DNA of 64,000 nucleotides from a virus: IMG/VR virus record IMGVR_UViG_3300020204_000007, positions 1 to 64,000 of that record; one strand, 5' to 3'. Shown piece by piece: positions 44,536 to 52,902 of this stretch (position 1 is its first letter; each line of letters starts with the position of its first letter). The notes under the pieces were generated by a model. It saw only the letters and a program-made list of their open reading frames with translations, ran no database searches and was not told where the DNA came from. The position numbers and the translations under genes were made by a program.

Positions 44536-45354
44536 TTAAATTGAAAAGTCGATGATATCTTGCAAATTAAAATATGCTTTTTTAGTAAAATTACTGACGG
44601 ATACTTTGCCAACAAATAAACAAAGTTTATGGCGATAAGAATTCATTTTCTTACTGACTTTTGGGTCGTATTCAAAAACTTTCTTTTTAATTCCACTGAT
44701 AGGATCATCAACTAATCGCTCTTTTGGCCACATTCGAACTTTTACGTCTTCGGCCCCATCAAAAATTGATATTTCAATAAATTCTTTGCCGTCATATTTT
44801 TTAGTATTGTACCCATTGAAATATCCAAAAAAAGCCTTTCGCCACATGTTTGTTTTAACAGAAAACTCACCAATAGTTCCGCTGTAGCTCTTGGCGATAG
44901 CTACTCTGTCTTCAACGTTTTGCCCATTTTGATTAATTGTAAATTGGCGCGCAAATGGAAATACTTCTGCAAATTCTGCTTTTGTTTGCCTAAATCCTAA
45001 TTGTTGAATTGCAGATTGATATACATTACAAAAATTAATAGAAAAAATTGGATTAAAATCAGCAAGCCAAAGCTGCCGATCAAAATCAGATGAAATTTTT
45101 TCCATAGGAATTCTTTGATCTTTAATCTTTGGAAATCCGGCAGTAGATTTGCATGTTTTCTTAAGCTGTTCAATCAGCTCAAAACGCTGAGAAACAGTCA
45201 ATTGTTGGTCAAAACAATCATCAAAAGCTCCGCTCATAATCAATGTAATGATTGGCGACACCATGATTTTAATCTCGCCAGTTTCATAATTTTGTTTAAT
45301 GTCTTTAACTTTTGTTAAAAACTCTTCCCATTTATTCAATGTAAAGAACCTCAT
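44536..45354 (-). CDS. Detached C-terminal part of DNA polymerase III alpha, 272 aa
   Basis: The first 45 residues match E. coli alpha just after the first hairpin: FxxFLxKV, then VSPIITLIMSGAFDDCF, where LIMSGAFD is identical to the E. coli sequence in that place. This helix-hairpin-helix half is followed by a linker, then an OB-fold-like end (FIEISIFDGAEDVKVRMWP ... KLCLFVGKVSVSNFTKKAYFNLQDI), matching the C-terminal OB fold of alpha. The gene thus supplies what the polymerase gene 26181-29099 lacks. It starts inside the end of the gp46-like gene; ATG at 45354 is used, an in-frame TTG lies next to it. Confidence 0.75.
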   Translation of the reverse strand: MRFFTLNKWEEFLTKVKDIKQNYETGEIKIMVSPIITLIMSGAFDDCFDQQLTVSQRFELIEQLKKTCKSTAGFPKIKDQRIPMEKISSDFDRQLWLADFNPIFSINFCNVYQSAIQQLGFRQTKAEFAEVFPFARQFTINQNGQNVEDRVAIAKSYSGTIGEFSVKTNMWRKAFFGYFNGYNTKKYDGKEFIEISIFDGAEDVKVRMWPKERLVDDPISGIKKKVFEYDPKVSKKMNSYRHKLCLFVGKVSVSNFTKKAYFNLQDIIDFSI

Positions 45355-47329
45355 CAAAATAATGATCTTGCGTATAATGCTCGATCATCAAAACTAATTT
45401 ACGATCTGATATTTCTTTAATTGCATCAATACAAATTTCTTGTGTGGCAATGTCACAGCCTTGTAAACTTTCGTCAAGCATCAAAATCGGACTGTTGTAC
45501 ATATCTGATAAAGCCAATTGAAACGCTAATACTAGCCTGCTGAATTGACCACCAGATAAATCGTCCTCACTCAATGTATCTAATACTTGCCCATCACAAA
45601 TAAGTTCTAGGTTAATTGTGGAAATTTCTTTATCTTTAGATTTTAATTTTCTGGAAGTCTTTAATTGAGCTTTTACTCGTCCATCCAAAAGAATATCTAG
45701 CCAATATGTAGCGCGAAAGTTTATTTCGTCAATAATTCCCTCAAGTGATTCGAGCATTGACTTTTGCCAAATTTCTGCAATTTCCGAACATCCAGAAAAT
45801 AACTTTTTAGCTTCTTCTCTTTCGGATTCTAATTGTTTTATTGTTTTATTGAGAGCAATCAGTTTATTTTCATATTCATGAATTTTTTCTGAAATTTCAT
45901 TATTTTTAGTTATTTGCCCTAACACTGATTCTGATTCAATTCGTTTGGCAGAGTACAAATTAAGTTCGGATGAATGTTTTTCTATTTCTTCGTAAATTTG
46001 TTGAATTTCTTGTTCTAATTCAACAATTGGAATCAATGTTTCATTTGCCTTCAAAATTTCATCAGCTTTATTCTTTTTCTTTTGTAGTTGGTTTAATGAA
46101 TTTTCTGTTTCCTCTAAAACAAACTTATGTTTTTGTATATCTTTTAGAGTTTCTTCTAGTTGATTGGCAGCTGTTTCAAATGTTTTGATATTTTTTTTGC
46201 ATTTATTGATTTTGTTTTTTATTTCATCTTCAAAGTTTGATATAGAGATAGATTGAATTGCATCATGATGTGATAAAAAATCTTCACAATCAAGTTTAAG
46301 GGATAAAATTTTGTCAATAATTTCTGGTTCGCCGTACAGGTTTAACCCATCTATTGTTTCAAAAATTTTATTTAAAGACGTGTCCTTTTGTTCTTTATAT
46401 CTTTCTAAATTTTGCAATTGGTTTTGTAACCATTCAAGTTTATTGCATTCAGATTTTAAATTCTTTATTTGTAAATTGCTCTCAGCAAGTTGGTTCTGGA
46501 TGCTTTGTTCTTTATATTGAGATAAATGAGCTTGGCACATCTTTTGTTTATCAGTTAATTCTTGTAAAGAGTCTGAGTATTTTTTTAGAAAATCTGAAGC
46601 CGGTTGGAAAACTTCTCTTGCGGGATGGTTTTTATTATCAGTCAAGACTTTTCTTTTAATTTTTAAATTCTGAACTTTTTCTTCCAGTTTTCCTATTTGA
46701 GAATTATATTTTTTAAGTTTAGTTTTTATAGATTCTTCAGAATCTGTGATATTGAATAAAGTTTGTTTTAAAGATTTTATTGCATTTTTAATTTCGTCTG
46801 TCTTTTCTTTGACATTATTTTCTTTAGTTTCTAATTGATTTAGAAGAGCACCTACTTCTTTAATTTTTTCTGCAATTTCTTCTTTTTGCTTAAATGGATC
46901 AGAGCCTTTAAAAGCAAGTTCGTTAATCAACTCCATTTGTTCAGAAGGAGAAAGATTAATCAAACTATTCTTTTGATTTTGGGCAACATAGGAACAAATA
47001 TCAAACTCTGTTTTATTCATTCCTAGAGTATTTTCGATTTCGTTCTGCGCCGTAGATGAACTCAGTCCATTTACTTTTAAAATGTTTGGGCCGCGGCCTC
47101 TAACAATTGACAAGCCAAAACCGGCTAAATCAACTTCCGTTGTTTCTTCATTCCATGTTGTAATTTTGTTTTGTTTACCATAAAGAGCATAGCTAACGGC
47201 TTTAAAGATTGATGATTTTCCTACGCCACTTTTACCATCAATTCTTACCATTCCAGTTTCTGGAAATGAAAAATCTGCATTTGAATGATTACGGAAGTTT
47301 GTTAAAGATAAATTGATACGATTCTTCAA
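45332..47329 (-). CDS. gp46/SbcC-like recombination nuclease ATPase subunit, 665 aa (TTG start)
   Basis: ABC-type SMC-like ATPase of the Mre11/Rad50 group. Walker A GKSGVGKSSIF near 33-43; signature DDLSGGQFSRLVLAFQLALS (~585) and Walker B PILMLDESLQGCD (~610) in the C-terminal lobe; long central coiled coil (about 180-480). No C-x-x-C zinc hook is found in the coiled coil. The start codon is TTG (47327-47329) behind GGAAAG, with no ATG near it. The first strand and NFRNHSNADF match SbcC N-termini. It overlaps the gp47-like gene by 41 bases, as expected for partners that together resect DNA ends. Confidence 0.9.
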   Translation of the reverse strand: MKNRINLSLTNFRNHSNADFSFPETGMVRIDGKSGVGKSSIFKAVSYALYGKQNKITTWNEETTEVDLAGFGLSIVRGRGPNILKVNGLSSSTAQNEIENTLGMNKTEFDICSYVAQNQKNSLINLSPSEQMELINELAFKGSDPFKQKEEIAEKIKEVGALLNQLETKENNVKEKTDEIKNAIKSLKQTLFNITDSEESIKTKLKKYNSQIGKLEEKVQNLKIKRKVLTDNKNHPAREVFQPASDFLKKYSDSLQELTDKQKMCQAHLSQYKEQSIQNQLAESNLQIKNLKSECNKLEWLQNQLQNLERYKEQKDTSLNKIFETIDGLNLYGEPEIIDKILSLKLDCEDFLSHHDAIQSISISNFEDEIKNKINKCKKNIKTFETAANQLEETLKDIQKHKFVLEETENSLNQLQKKKNKADEILKANETLIPIVELEQEIQQIYEEIEKHSSELNLYSAKRIESESVLGQITKNNEISEKIHEYENKLIALNKTIKQLESEREEAKKLFSGCSEIAEIWQKSMLESLEGIIDEINFRATYWLDILLDGRVKAQLKTSRKLKSKDKEISTINLELICDGQVLDTLSEDDLSGGQFSRLVLAFQLALSDMYNSPILMLDESLQGCDIATQEICIDAIKEISDRKLVLMIEHYTQDHYFDEVLYIE

Positions 47330-48272
47330 GCTTTCTTTCCTTTATATAATCGGAAAAACGTTCTTCAAAACTCTTTGTTTTTGTATTATGTTTTCGTTCA
47401 CTGGAGGTTTGTTGATCTTCTGAGATGAATTTAAACTTGACTAATTTTGCTAAATTTTTATAATCTTTTGTTTTCTTAAACGCAATAATATTAAATGATG
47501 TATCTTTGATAACAATTCTGTATTCGTTTTCTGTATCTACCGCAAAATTTTTGATATCTGCAATATCAACTTGACGTGTAATAAATTTAGGCATATTTAG
47601 ATCAATAGCTTTTTCAACGGTGTAATTACCATTATCAATATTAATCAAATAAATTGATTTATTTTCTTCTTCACTAAATCTGTGTTGGCAAGGCGTTCCG
47701 GGATACCAGACTCTGTCTGCTACTGTGTGTTCGCCATGAATGTGCCCGCTAATAATTTTGCAATTTGGAATATCATCGCCATTTTCGCTTTTAAGACCAC
47801 CGTCCATTAAGCAGCCTTTAAATTCTTGATGCGCAAACAATATATGTGGCTTGCTACTAAGCATGTCAACAGCGGTTTGGAATGATCCAGGAGGGCAATA
47901 TGGAATAAACCCTAAAATCGTATCAGAAACTATTTTTTCCGTTGGCCGATCTACAACTATATAATTTTCTATTTGTTTAAATGGAGTCAAGGCATGAAAT
48001 CTTGGCAAAAAAGTTTTACTATCATTCATTTCATGATTACCGAGAATATGAATGATTTTTGTATTTCTGTTTACACACAAAAACTCTGAAAAAATAGTTA
48101 GGCAATCGTTACGAACAACGTCATGTTCATCAAATACATCGCCAAGCAAAACGACGGATTCTGGATTATATTCTTTAATTTTTTCTGTAATTGTTTTAAG
48201 TAGAAGCTCGGAACGTTTTAGTCTGCGATGAGAAAGATGAATATCACCAATGACTAAATATTTTTGATGCAT
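47289..48272 (-). CDS. gp47/SbcD-like metallophosphoesterase nuclease, 327 aa
   Basis: Mre11-type nuclease: GDIH at 9-12, LLGDVFDEHD (~43), ILGNHE (~78) and SGHIHGEH (~170) are the phosphoesterase metal motifs. Partner of the gp46-like ATPase encoded next, together processing DNA ends for recombination and repair. First gene of the minus-strand replication operon; AAAGGAG precedes the ATG and a divergent promoter region lies upstream (48273-48397). The length is similar to T4 gp47 (339). Confidence 0.92.
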   Translation of the reverse strand: MHQKYLVIGDIHLSHRRLKRSELLLKTITEKIKEYNPESVVLLGDVFDEHDVVRNDCLTIFSEFLCVNRNTKIIHILGNHEMNDSKTFLPRFHALTPFKQIENYIVVDRPTEKIVSDTILGFIPYCPPGSFQTAVDMLSSKPHILFAHQEFKGCLMDGGLKSENGDDIPNCKIISGHIHGEHTVADRVWYPGTPCQHRFSEEENKSIYLINIDNGNYTVEKAIDLNMPKFITRQVDIADIKNFAVDTENEYRIVIKDTSFNIIAFKKTKDYKNLAKLVKFKFISEDQQTSSERKHNTKTKSFEERFSDYIKERKLEESYQFIFNKLP

Positions 48273-48397
48273 TGCGGCTCCTTTTGTAACTACAGTATCA
48301 TCTGTAATCGCAAATTGAACACAAGACTAGTTCTATTTCCTTTTCATACTCATTTGTTTTGTTTTATATAAGTATTGCGGTTGTTTGTGGAGACAAT

Positions 48398-50320
48398 ATG
48401 AGTCGCGCTCAAAATGTTTATTTTCCCTTCTTTGTTCGCAGAAAATGGGAAAAAGATAATCAAATCATTCCGTATTTAAAAATATCTAGTCTATTGCTAG
48501 ACAAAGAAAAAAATAAAGAGAAAAAATATTTAGTTTTTTATAATCGTAAAAATCTAGAAAAAATTAAACAAATCAAGGCAAATAGATATATTCCGTTTGT
48601 CGAACCTACTAATGATTATTCTTTACAAACTACGTTTGTGATTGATTTTGATATCAAGCAAGATTTACCAGAAATTAATGCAAAGATTTTAAACGGATTT
48701 AGTACATTACATTCAATTTTAAATGGAAAATGTCTTTTAGTAAGAAGCGCAAGTGGAACCGGTTGGCATATTATTTTTGTGGCTAACGGAAATATAGAAC
48801 CCAAAAACTATCAACAGCTTCAAAAAGACATCATATCTAATTTATTTGCCGATATTGAAGAATATATTGATTACAACGCATCGTTATCAAAACGTCAAGG
48901 ATTTTACCATTTATCGTATTTTCCAGAATGGATAGAACACGGTTATATTAATATCACAAAAAAAGATCAGGGTAAGAAAAGAAATTTTTGGACAAATAAA
49001 ATCACATTAGATCCATTTGAAATTCATTCTTTACAAGATAATTTAGTTCCATTTAATAAACGAGATTGTTACAGATTAGATTCAGATATTATTAAAACTT
49101 TACAATTTATCAACCGTGCAAATGAAATAAATAACCAATCAATACAAAACCAATATATTAATAGATTTATTAATCTAATTGGCGAAATATCTGAAAGTAA
49201 AAACTTTCAGCTAAAAAATTTATTGAACAAATATAATTTAGCGTTTGTTCGGGCTAATTATCCAAACGCTGCAAATGTAATAGAAAAAGATATATTATCT
49301 ATTGCAAGATATGTTGGATATTATCGTGCAATAGATGAATTCTTATGTGCAAAAAAAACATTCCAAGAATCAAACGATATTCATAAATTTATGCTGTCTT
49401 TACGGGACATTAATTTTAATAAAAAAGTCAATGAATTTTTTGCTTCTAATGAAAAAGATAAAATCTTATTTTTTGAATCGGAAATTACTTTGTTAAACAA
49501 TGTTTTTATTGATTGTTTTGATATTTCATTAGTAAATAATCCCTTTAAAAGTTATGAAATTCTTCATTCATACGTTGAATCTTTTGAAGAAAAGAATCAA
49601 ATAAATTTAATACAATCAATAAAACGATTTATTAAATTTATTTTTGAAATTAAAAATAGCAAAAAGGCAAATTATTTAGAGAGTAATTTTGAAATTAATG
49701 AAGATTTTTCGTTTATGTTTTTAGATGGTTTATTTGCTGAAGATTTTACAAATCTATCAATATCAAAACATAATCAACAGACGTTAAAAAAGATTTGGCG
49801 TGAAGAAAAACAATGGTTATTTGTTGGATTTAAAAACCTTATTGCGGCAATTTACCAACTAAAAGTTGCTCAAAATAGTATTTTTATTGATATTGGTCTG
49901 GAAGATTTCAAAAAATATTGGAACACCCACGAAAGAAAAGCTATTGCGCTCAGACAACTGATCATGCCAAAACTATCAAAAGACATAAATGAATATAAGC
50001 CTCACTGGAAACGGCGAGGATTTATGATTGATTGGCACACAGTTTCTAATTTTTGTATCAAGAATTTTACATTTACTCCCAAATATCTAGCAGATAAAAT
50101 GGGCAATGGAAATACTTGGTCTGCTATTAGATCTTACGCGAAGCCTTTAGTTGCAAATTACGGATTATATGAAGCTTGCAAAATATTCAACGAGGCTATA
50201 TGGTTATCAGAAGCTAAGAATAAAAAACAGCGAATTAGAGAATTTGCTCTTTTTGCAAGAAAAATTTCAAAACAGTTACAGGAACAGAAATGCAAGTTAC
50301 AAGCGCAGACGGCCGTATAG
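48398..50320 (+). CDS. Archaeo-eukaryotic-type primase (PrimPol-like), 640 aa
   Basis: Start at 48398 (MSRAQNVYFPFFVRRKW) supported by GGAGA upstream. Motifs in order: TTFVIDFDIKQ (D83 and D85, the metal pair), VRSASGTGWHIIFV (S-x-G-x-G-x-H, H124) and SLSKRQGFYHLSY (third AEP motif region, ~165). This pattern is seen in AEP/PrimPol primases, distinct from bacterial DnaG. The remaining ~400 residues are helical and unrecognised, perhaps a helicase-binding or primase C-terminal region. A TATAAGTA box lies 23 bases upstream. In context it would prime replication with the DnaB-like helicase and the DnaE-like polymerase. Confidence 0.72.
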   Translation: MSRAQNVYFPFFVRRKWEKDNQIIPYLKISSLLLDKEKNKEKKYLVFYNRKNLEKIKQIKANRYIPFVEPTNDYSLQTTFVIDFDIKQDLPEINAKILNGFSTLHSILNGKCLLVRSASGTGWHIIFVANGNIEPKNYQQLQKDIISNLFADIEEYIDYNASLSKRQGFYHLSYFPEWIEHGYINITKKDQGKKRNFWTNKITLDPFEIHSLQDNLVPFNKRDCYRLDSDIIKTLQFINRANEINNQSIQNQYINRFINLIGEISESKNFQLKNLLNKYNLAFVRANYPNAANVIEKDILSIARYVGYYRAIDEFLCAKKTFQESNDIHKFMLSLRDINFNKKVNEFFASNEKDKILFFESEITLLNNVFIDCFDISLVNNPFKSYEILHSYVESFEEKNQINLIQSIKRFIKFIFEIKNSKKANYLESNFEINEDFSFMFLDGLFAEDFTNLSISKHNQQTLKKIWREEKQWLFVGFKNLIAAIYQLKVAQNSIFIDIGLEDFKKYWNTHERKAIALRQLIMPKLSKDINEYKPHWKRRGFMIDWHTVSNFCIKNFTFTPKYLADKMGNGNTWSAIRSYAKPLVANYGLYEACKIFNEAIWLSEAKNKKQRIREFALFARKISKQLQEQKCKLQAQTAV

Positions 50321-50988
50321 TTGTAATGATTACTGATGATATTTACAATAAAAGTATTTATCCTCAATGTGATTTTAGTATTATCGAATTGCCTATTGAG
50401 GCAAAAGACGCTAAAAAGATGTATCAGCAATTATTCAAAACTCAAAAAAACAATCATATTTCGTTACAATTTAGTCGTTTGCCTAAAAAACTTAGGCTAA
50501 AGGCTATGAGTAACGCTTTTATTGGTGACGAAGTCGGATTTAAATTTTATGATTATGTGACTATTGTTTCGCAACAGCCCTGCAGACAACCGCCTAATCA
50601 TCTTTCTCCTCTTGGCGAAACGGTAATTTTATTTACTAAAAACGAAGAACCAAATGTAAAAACTACTAATTGGTTTAATACAGAAGTGGGAGATTGTACA
50701 AATGTTTGGGATGTAACACTGCAACCAAAAGAAGGGGTCGGGCAAACAGTTTCTAAAAAATTTGCATGGGAGATTGGATATCTTTTAGCAAATTTAGCTA
50801 GTCCATTAATTTGTAGAAAATTTCTTGTTTTAGGTCTTCCTGAATTGTCAATGGCAAAATTTGCATTAAATTCAAATTTGCAAATGTATGCGATTACATC
50901 AGATGAATTTACCGCAAATAAAGTTATTAAAGAATACGATAAATCGCTAAAAGACGAGGTTAGTAATAAAACATGGCAAAAGAAATAA
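50290..50988 (+). CDS. Degenerate DNA methyltransferase-like protein, 232 aa
   Basis: The C-terminal half follows the layout of beta-class N4/N6 DNA methyltransferases: a strand pair 'DYVTIVSQQPCRQPPN' then 'GETVILFTKN', 'CTNVWDVTLQPKEGV', 'KKFAWEIGYLLANLAS' and 'KFLVLGLPELSMAKFAL'. The matching family positions carry N-V-W-D and then D-P-F-x-G-S-G-T. Here the G-S-G loop is replaced by LVLGLPELSM and no DPPY/SPPY catalytic motif is found, so it is probably inactive as a methylase. It may have been recruited for binding. Start follows AGGAACAG; overlaps primase by 31 bases and chaperonin by 16. Confidence 0.4.
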   Translation: MQVTSADGRIVVMITDDIYNKSIYPQCDFSIIELPIEAKDAKKMYQQLFKTQKNNHISLQFSRLPKKLRLKAMSNAFIGDEVGFKFYDYVTIVSQQPCRQPPNHLSPLGETVILFTKNEEPNVKTTNWFNTEVGDCTNVWDVTLQPKEGVGQTVSKKFAWEIGYLLANLASPLICRKFLVLGLPELSMAKFALNSNLQMYAITSDEFTANKVIKEYDKSLKDEVSNKTWQKK

Positions 50989-52580
50989 AGTACGGACAAG
51001 AGGCCAGAGCAAAGGCTGTAAAGGCTTTAGAAGAAATTGCTGCAATTGTAGGAAGTACTCTTGGGCCAGGCGGAAAAACTGTTCTGTTAAGTCGGCGTAA
51101 TTCTGCTGATGAAATTTCTGTTAGTCACACAAAAGATGGTTTTAATGTTTTGAATGGCCTTCGATATACCGACCCTGTTTTTGATGCTGTCCATAAACTT
51201 TGTTTACAGGCCAGTGCAAATTCTGTGGTCTCTGCTGGAGATGGTACCACATCAACCATTGTTATGGCCGCTGCGTTTGCAAATGCATTGGTCAATAGTG
51301 GAAATAATCCGCAGGCAGCGGCCAGAAAATTTCGTAAAGAAATACAAAGAGCTATTGAGGCAATTAAGCAAGAGTGTATTTCTGGTGAAGAGGCTATTTA
51401 TAAAGTTGCTCTTACTAGTAGTAACGGAGATGAAGAACTTACCTCCTATGTACTAGAAGCAATTCAACAAAGCTCTGCTTACGGAACTGTAATTGTTGAA
51501 AAAAATCCAATGTCTAGAGAACCATTTAAAATTGATAAAGAATATGGATACCAAGCGGGTACTGGATATAGTTATTACCTACCATTTGCTCAAAGCATTC
51601 GACCAAATTTAGCAAATAACGCTGAATTTACTATGAAACAATGTTTTGTAATGCCATATAATGGCGATTTAATGATGATGTCACAAGTAAAGCCAATGCT
51701 AGAAACATTAGCTCGTAATCATCAGCAATGGAATTTATTGATTGTATGCCATCAAGTAGCAGAAGATTTAGCTGCAAACTTAGCGTATTTTAATCGCCAG
51801 AATCCACAAGTAAAAGTGTTTGTGGTTCGCACAACACCATCGGCAGAACTAAATGGGCAGGTTCAGCAATTAAATGACATTGCCGCATATACTGGCGCTA
51901 AAGTTATGGATGGTGGTAGTTTGACGCACATTACTATAGAAGACTTTGGCGATTGCAAATCTGCACGTATTGGGTCGCACAAAACATTTTTACTTGGCCG
52001 ATCAGATCGAAATTGGATTATTGAACGTGCAGAACAAAATGAAGAATCTGCAAGATTAGCACCAAGTCAGATGGATAGAGATATCATTAATTCACGAAAC
52101 GCATCATTAACAGGTGGCTGCGTGAAGCTAATTATTGGCGGGACGCTATTCAGCGACTTGCAAGAACGTGCCGACAGAGCTGATGATGCGATTAAAGCTT
52201 CACAGGCATGTGGGCGGAGTGGTGCTTTGCCAGGATGTGGTGCTTCATATATGCGGGCAGGACAACTTGGCGAAGTTTCAGAAGAAGTTTTAAAAGCTCT
52301 TTCAAGTATTCATTCGGTAATCATGGAAAATTTCGGTGAGACGCCTATGAAGCAATTTAAAAAATCAGAAACTTATTTTATTACAGAAAATAATATCAAA
52401 AAAGTGAGCAATTTTGTTGATTATGGTGTTGCAGATAGTTTTGAGACAATTAAATCTGTGATTACAAATGCTTTTGAATTAGGATTATTAGTGACTAATC
52501 TTGGTGGATATAGCCTTGAAGCTGATTTAGACCAAATGGAGCAGGCCGCTAGAGCAAAAGAAATTTTAAGAGGCGTATGA
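50973..52580 (+). CDS. groEL: GroEL-type (group I) chaperonin, 535 aa
   Basis: Chaperonin with VGSTLGPGGKTVLL near 26-39 (ATP site), HTKDGFNVL (counterpart of GroEL D52), GDGTTSTIV near 88 and 'ADRADDAIKASQACGRSGALPGCG' near 410, with the ATPase aspartate (D398 counterpart). Length is near GroEL (548) but the Gly-Gly-Met C-terminal tail is missing. It would fold phage proteins in an ATP-driven ring. A few jumbo phages are known to have such genes. No GroES-like gene was found nearby, so it may work alone or use the host co-chaperonin. Confidence 0.92.
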   Translation: MAKEIKYGQEARAKAVKALEEIAAIVGSTLGPGGKTVLLSRRNSADEISVSHTKDGFNVLNGLRYTDPVFDAVHKLCLQASANSVVSAGDGTTSTIVMAAAFANALVNSGNNPQAAARKFRKEIQRAIEAIKQECISGEEAIYKVALTSSNGDEELTSYVLEAIQQSSAYGTVIVEKNPMSREPFKIDKEYGYQAGTGYSYYLPFAQSIRPNLANNAEFTMKQCFVMPYNGDLMMMSQVKPMLETLARNHQQWNLLIVCHQVAEDLAANLAYFNRQNPQVKVFVVRTTPSAELNGQVQQLNDIAAYTGAKVMDGGSLTHITIEDFGDCKSARIGSHKTFLLGRSDRNWIIERAEQNEESARLAPSQMDRDIINSRNASLTGGCVKLIIGGTLFSDLQERADRADDAIKASQACGRSGALPGCGASYMRAGQLGEVSEEVLKALSSIHSVIMENFGETPMKQFKKSETYFITENNIKKVSNFVDYGVADSFETIKSVITNAFELGLLVTNLGGYSLEADLDQMEQAARAKEILRGV

Positions 52581-52585
52581 ATTAG

Positions 52586-52837
52586 ATGAAAAAGAAATTT
52601 TCTGCAAAAATTGAATTTTTACTCCCAGATGATTTTGAAGGTTCGTATACTGACGCTCTTAAAGAATATGTAAAATATTTAGAGTTGAATGGAGCGGAGG
52701 AAACAAACATTCCTCAATTCTTGCCAGAGGATTGGCATTTTGCTTTTGCCCTTGGCCAAGGAAAGAAGTCTTGCCACAGTTATGCTATAGACTTTTTTGG
52801 AGTAGATGTTCATGATTTAGAAGAATATCTCGATTAA
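52586..52837 (+). CDS. Hypothetical protein, 83 aa
   Basis: Acidic protein beginning MKKKFSAKIEFLLPDDFEGS, five bases after the chaperonin stop, with a helical centre (SYTDALKEYVKYLELNGA) and a Phe/Asp-rich end (YAIDFFGVDVHDLEEYLD). It lacks the GroES mobile loop and roof pattern, so it is not an evident co-chaperonin. Family unknown. It may be co-transcribed with the chaperonin. Confidence 0.7.
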   Translation: MKKKFSAKIEFLLPDDFEGSYTDALKEYVKYLELNGAEETNIPQFLPEDWHFAFALGQGKKSCHSYAIDFFGVDVHDLEEYLD

Positions 52838-52867
52838 ATATTTTTTATTTTGTTTGTTTTTTTATGA

Positions 52868-52875
52868 TATAATAA
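52868..52875 (+). promoter_or_regulatory. Candidate late-type promoter box TATAATAA
   Basis: TATAATAA lies 27 bases before the ATG at 52903 and precedes an AAAGGAG ribosome site. There is no -35 hexamer (upstream is T-rich). The box is the same as at 56991 and 2646. It serves a gene that ends in a very strong terminator, so a single-gene transcript is likely. Confidence 0.4.
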
Positions 52876-52902
52876 TCTATCTTTCACAAAAGGAGTGTTT
52901 GT

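Noticed and set aside
52586-52837. GroES co-chaperonin beside the chaperonin
   Set aside because: No mobile loop (Gly-Gly-Ile/Leu type) or beta-barrel pattern; composition is acidic and helical.
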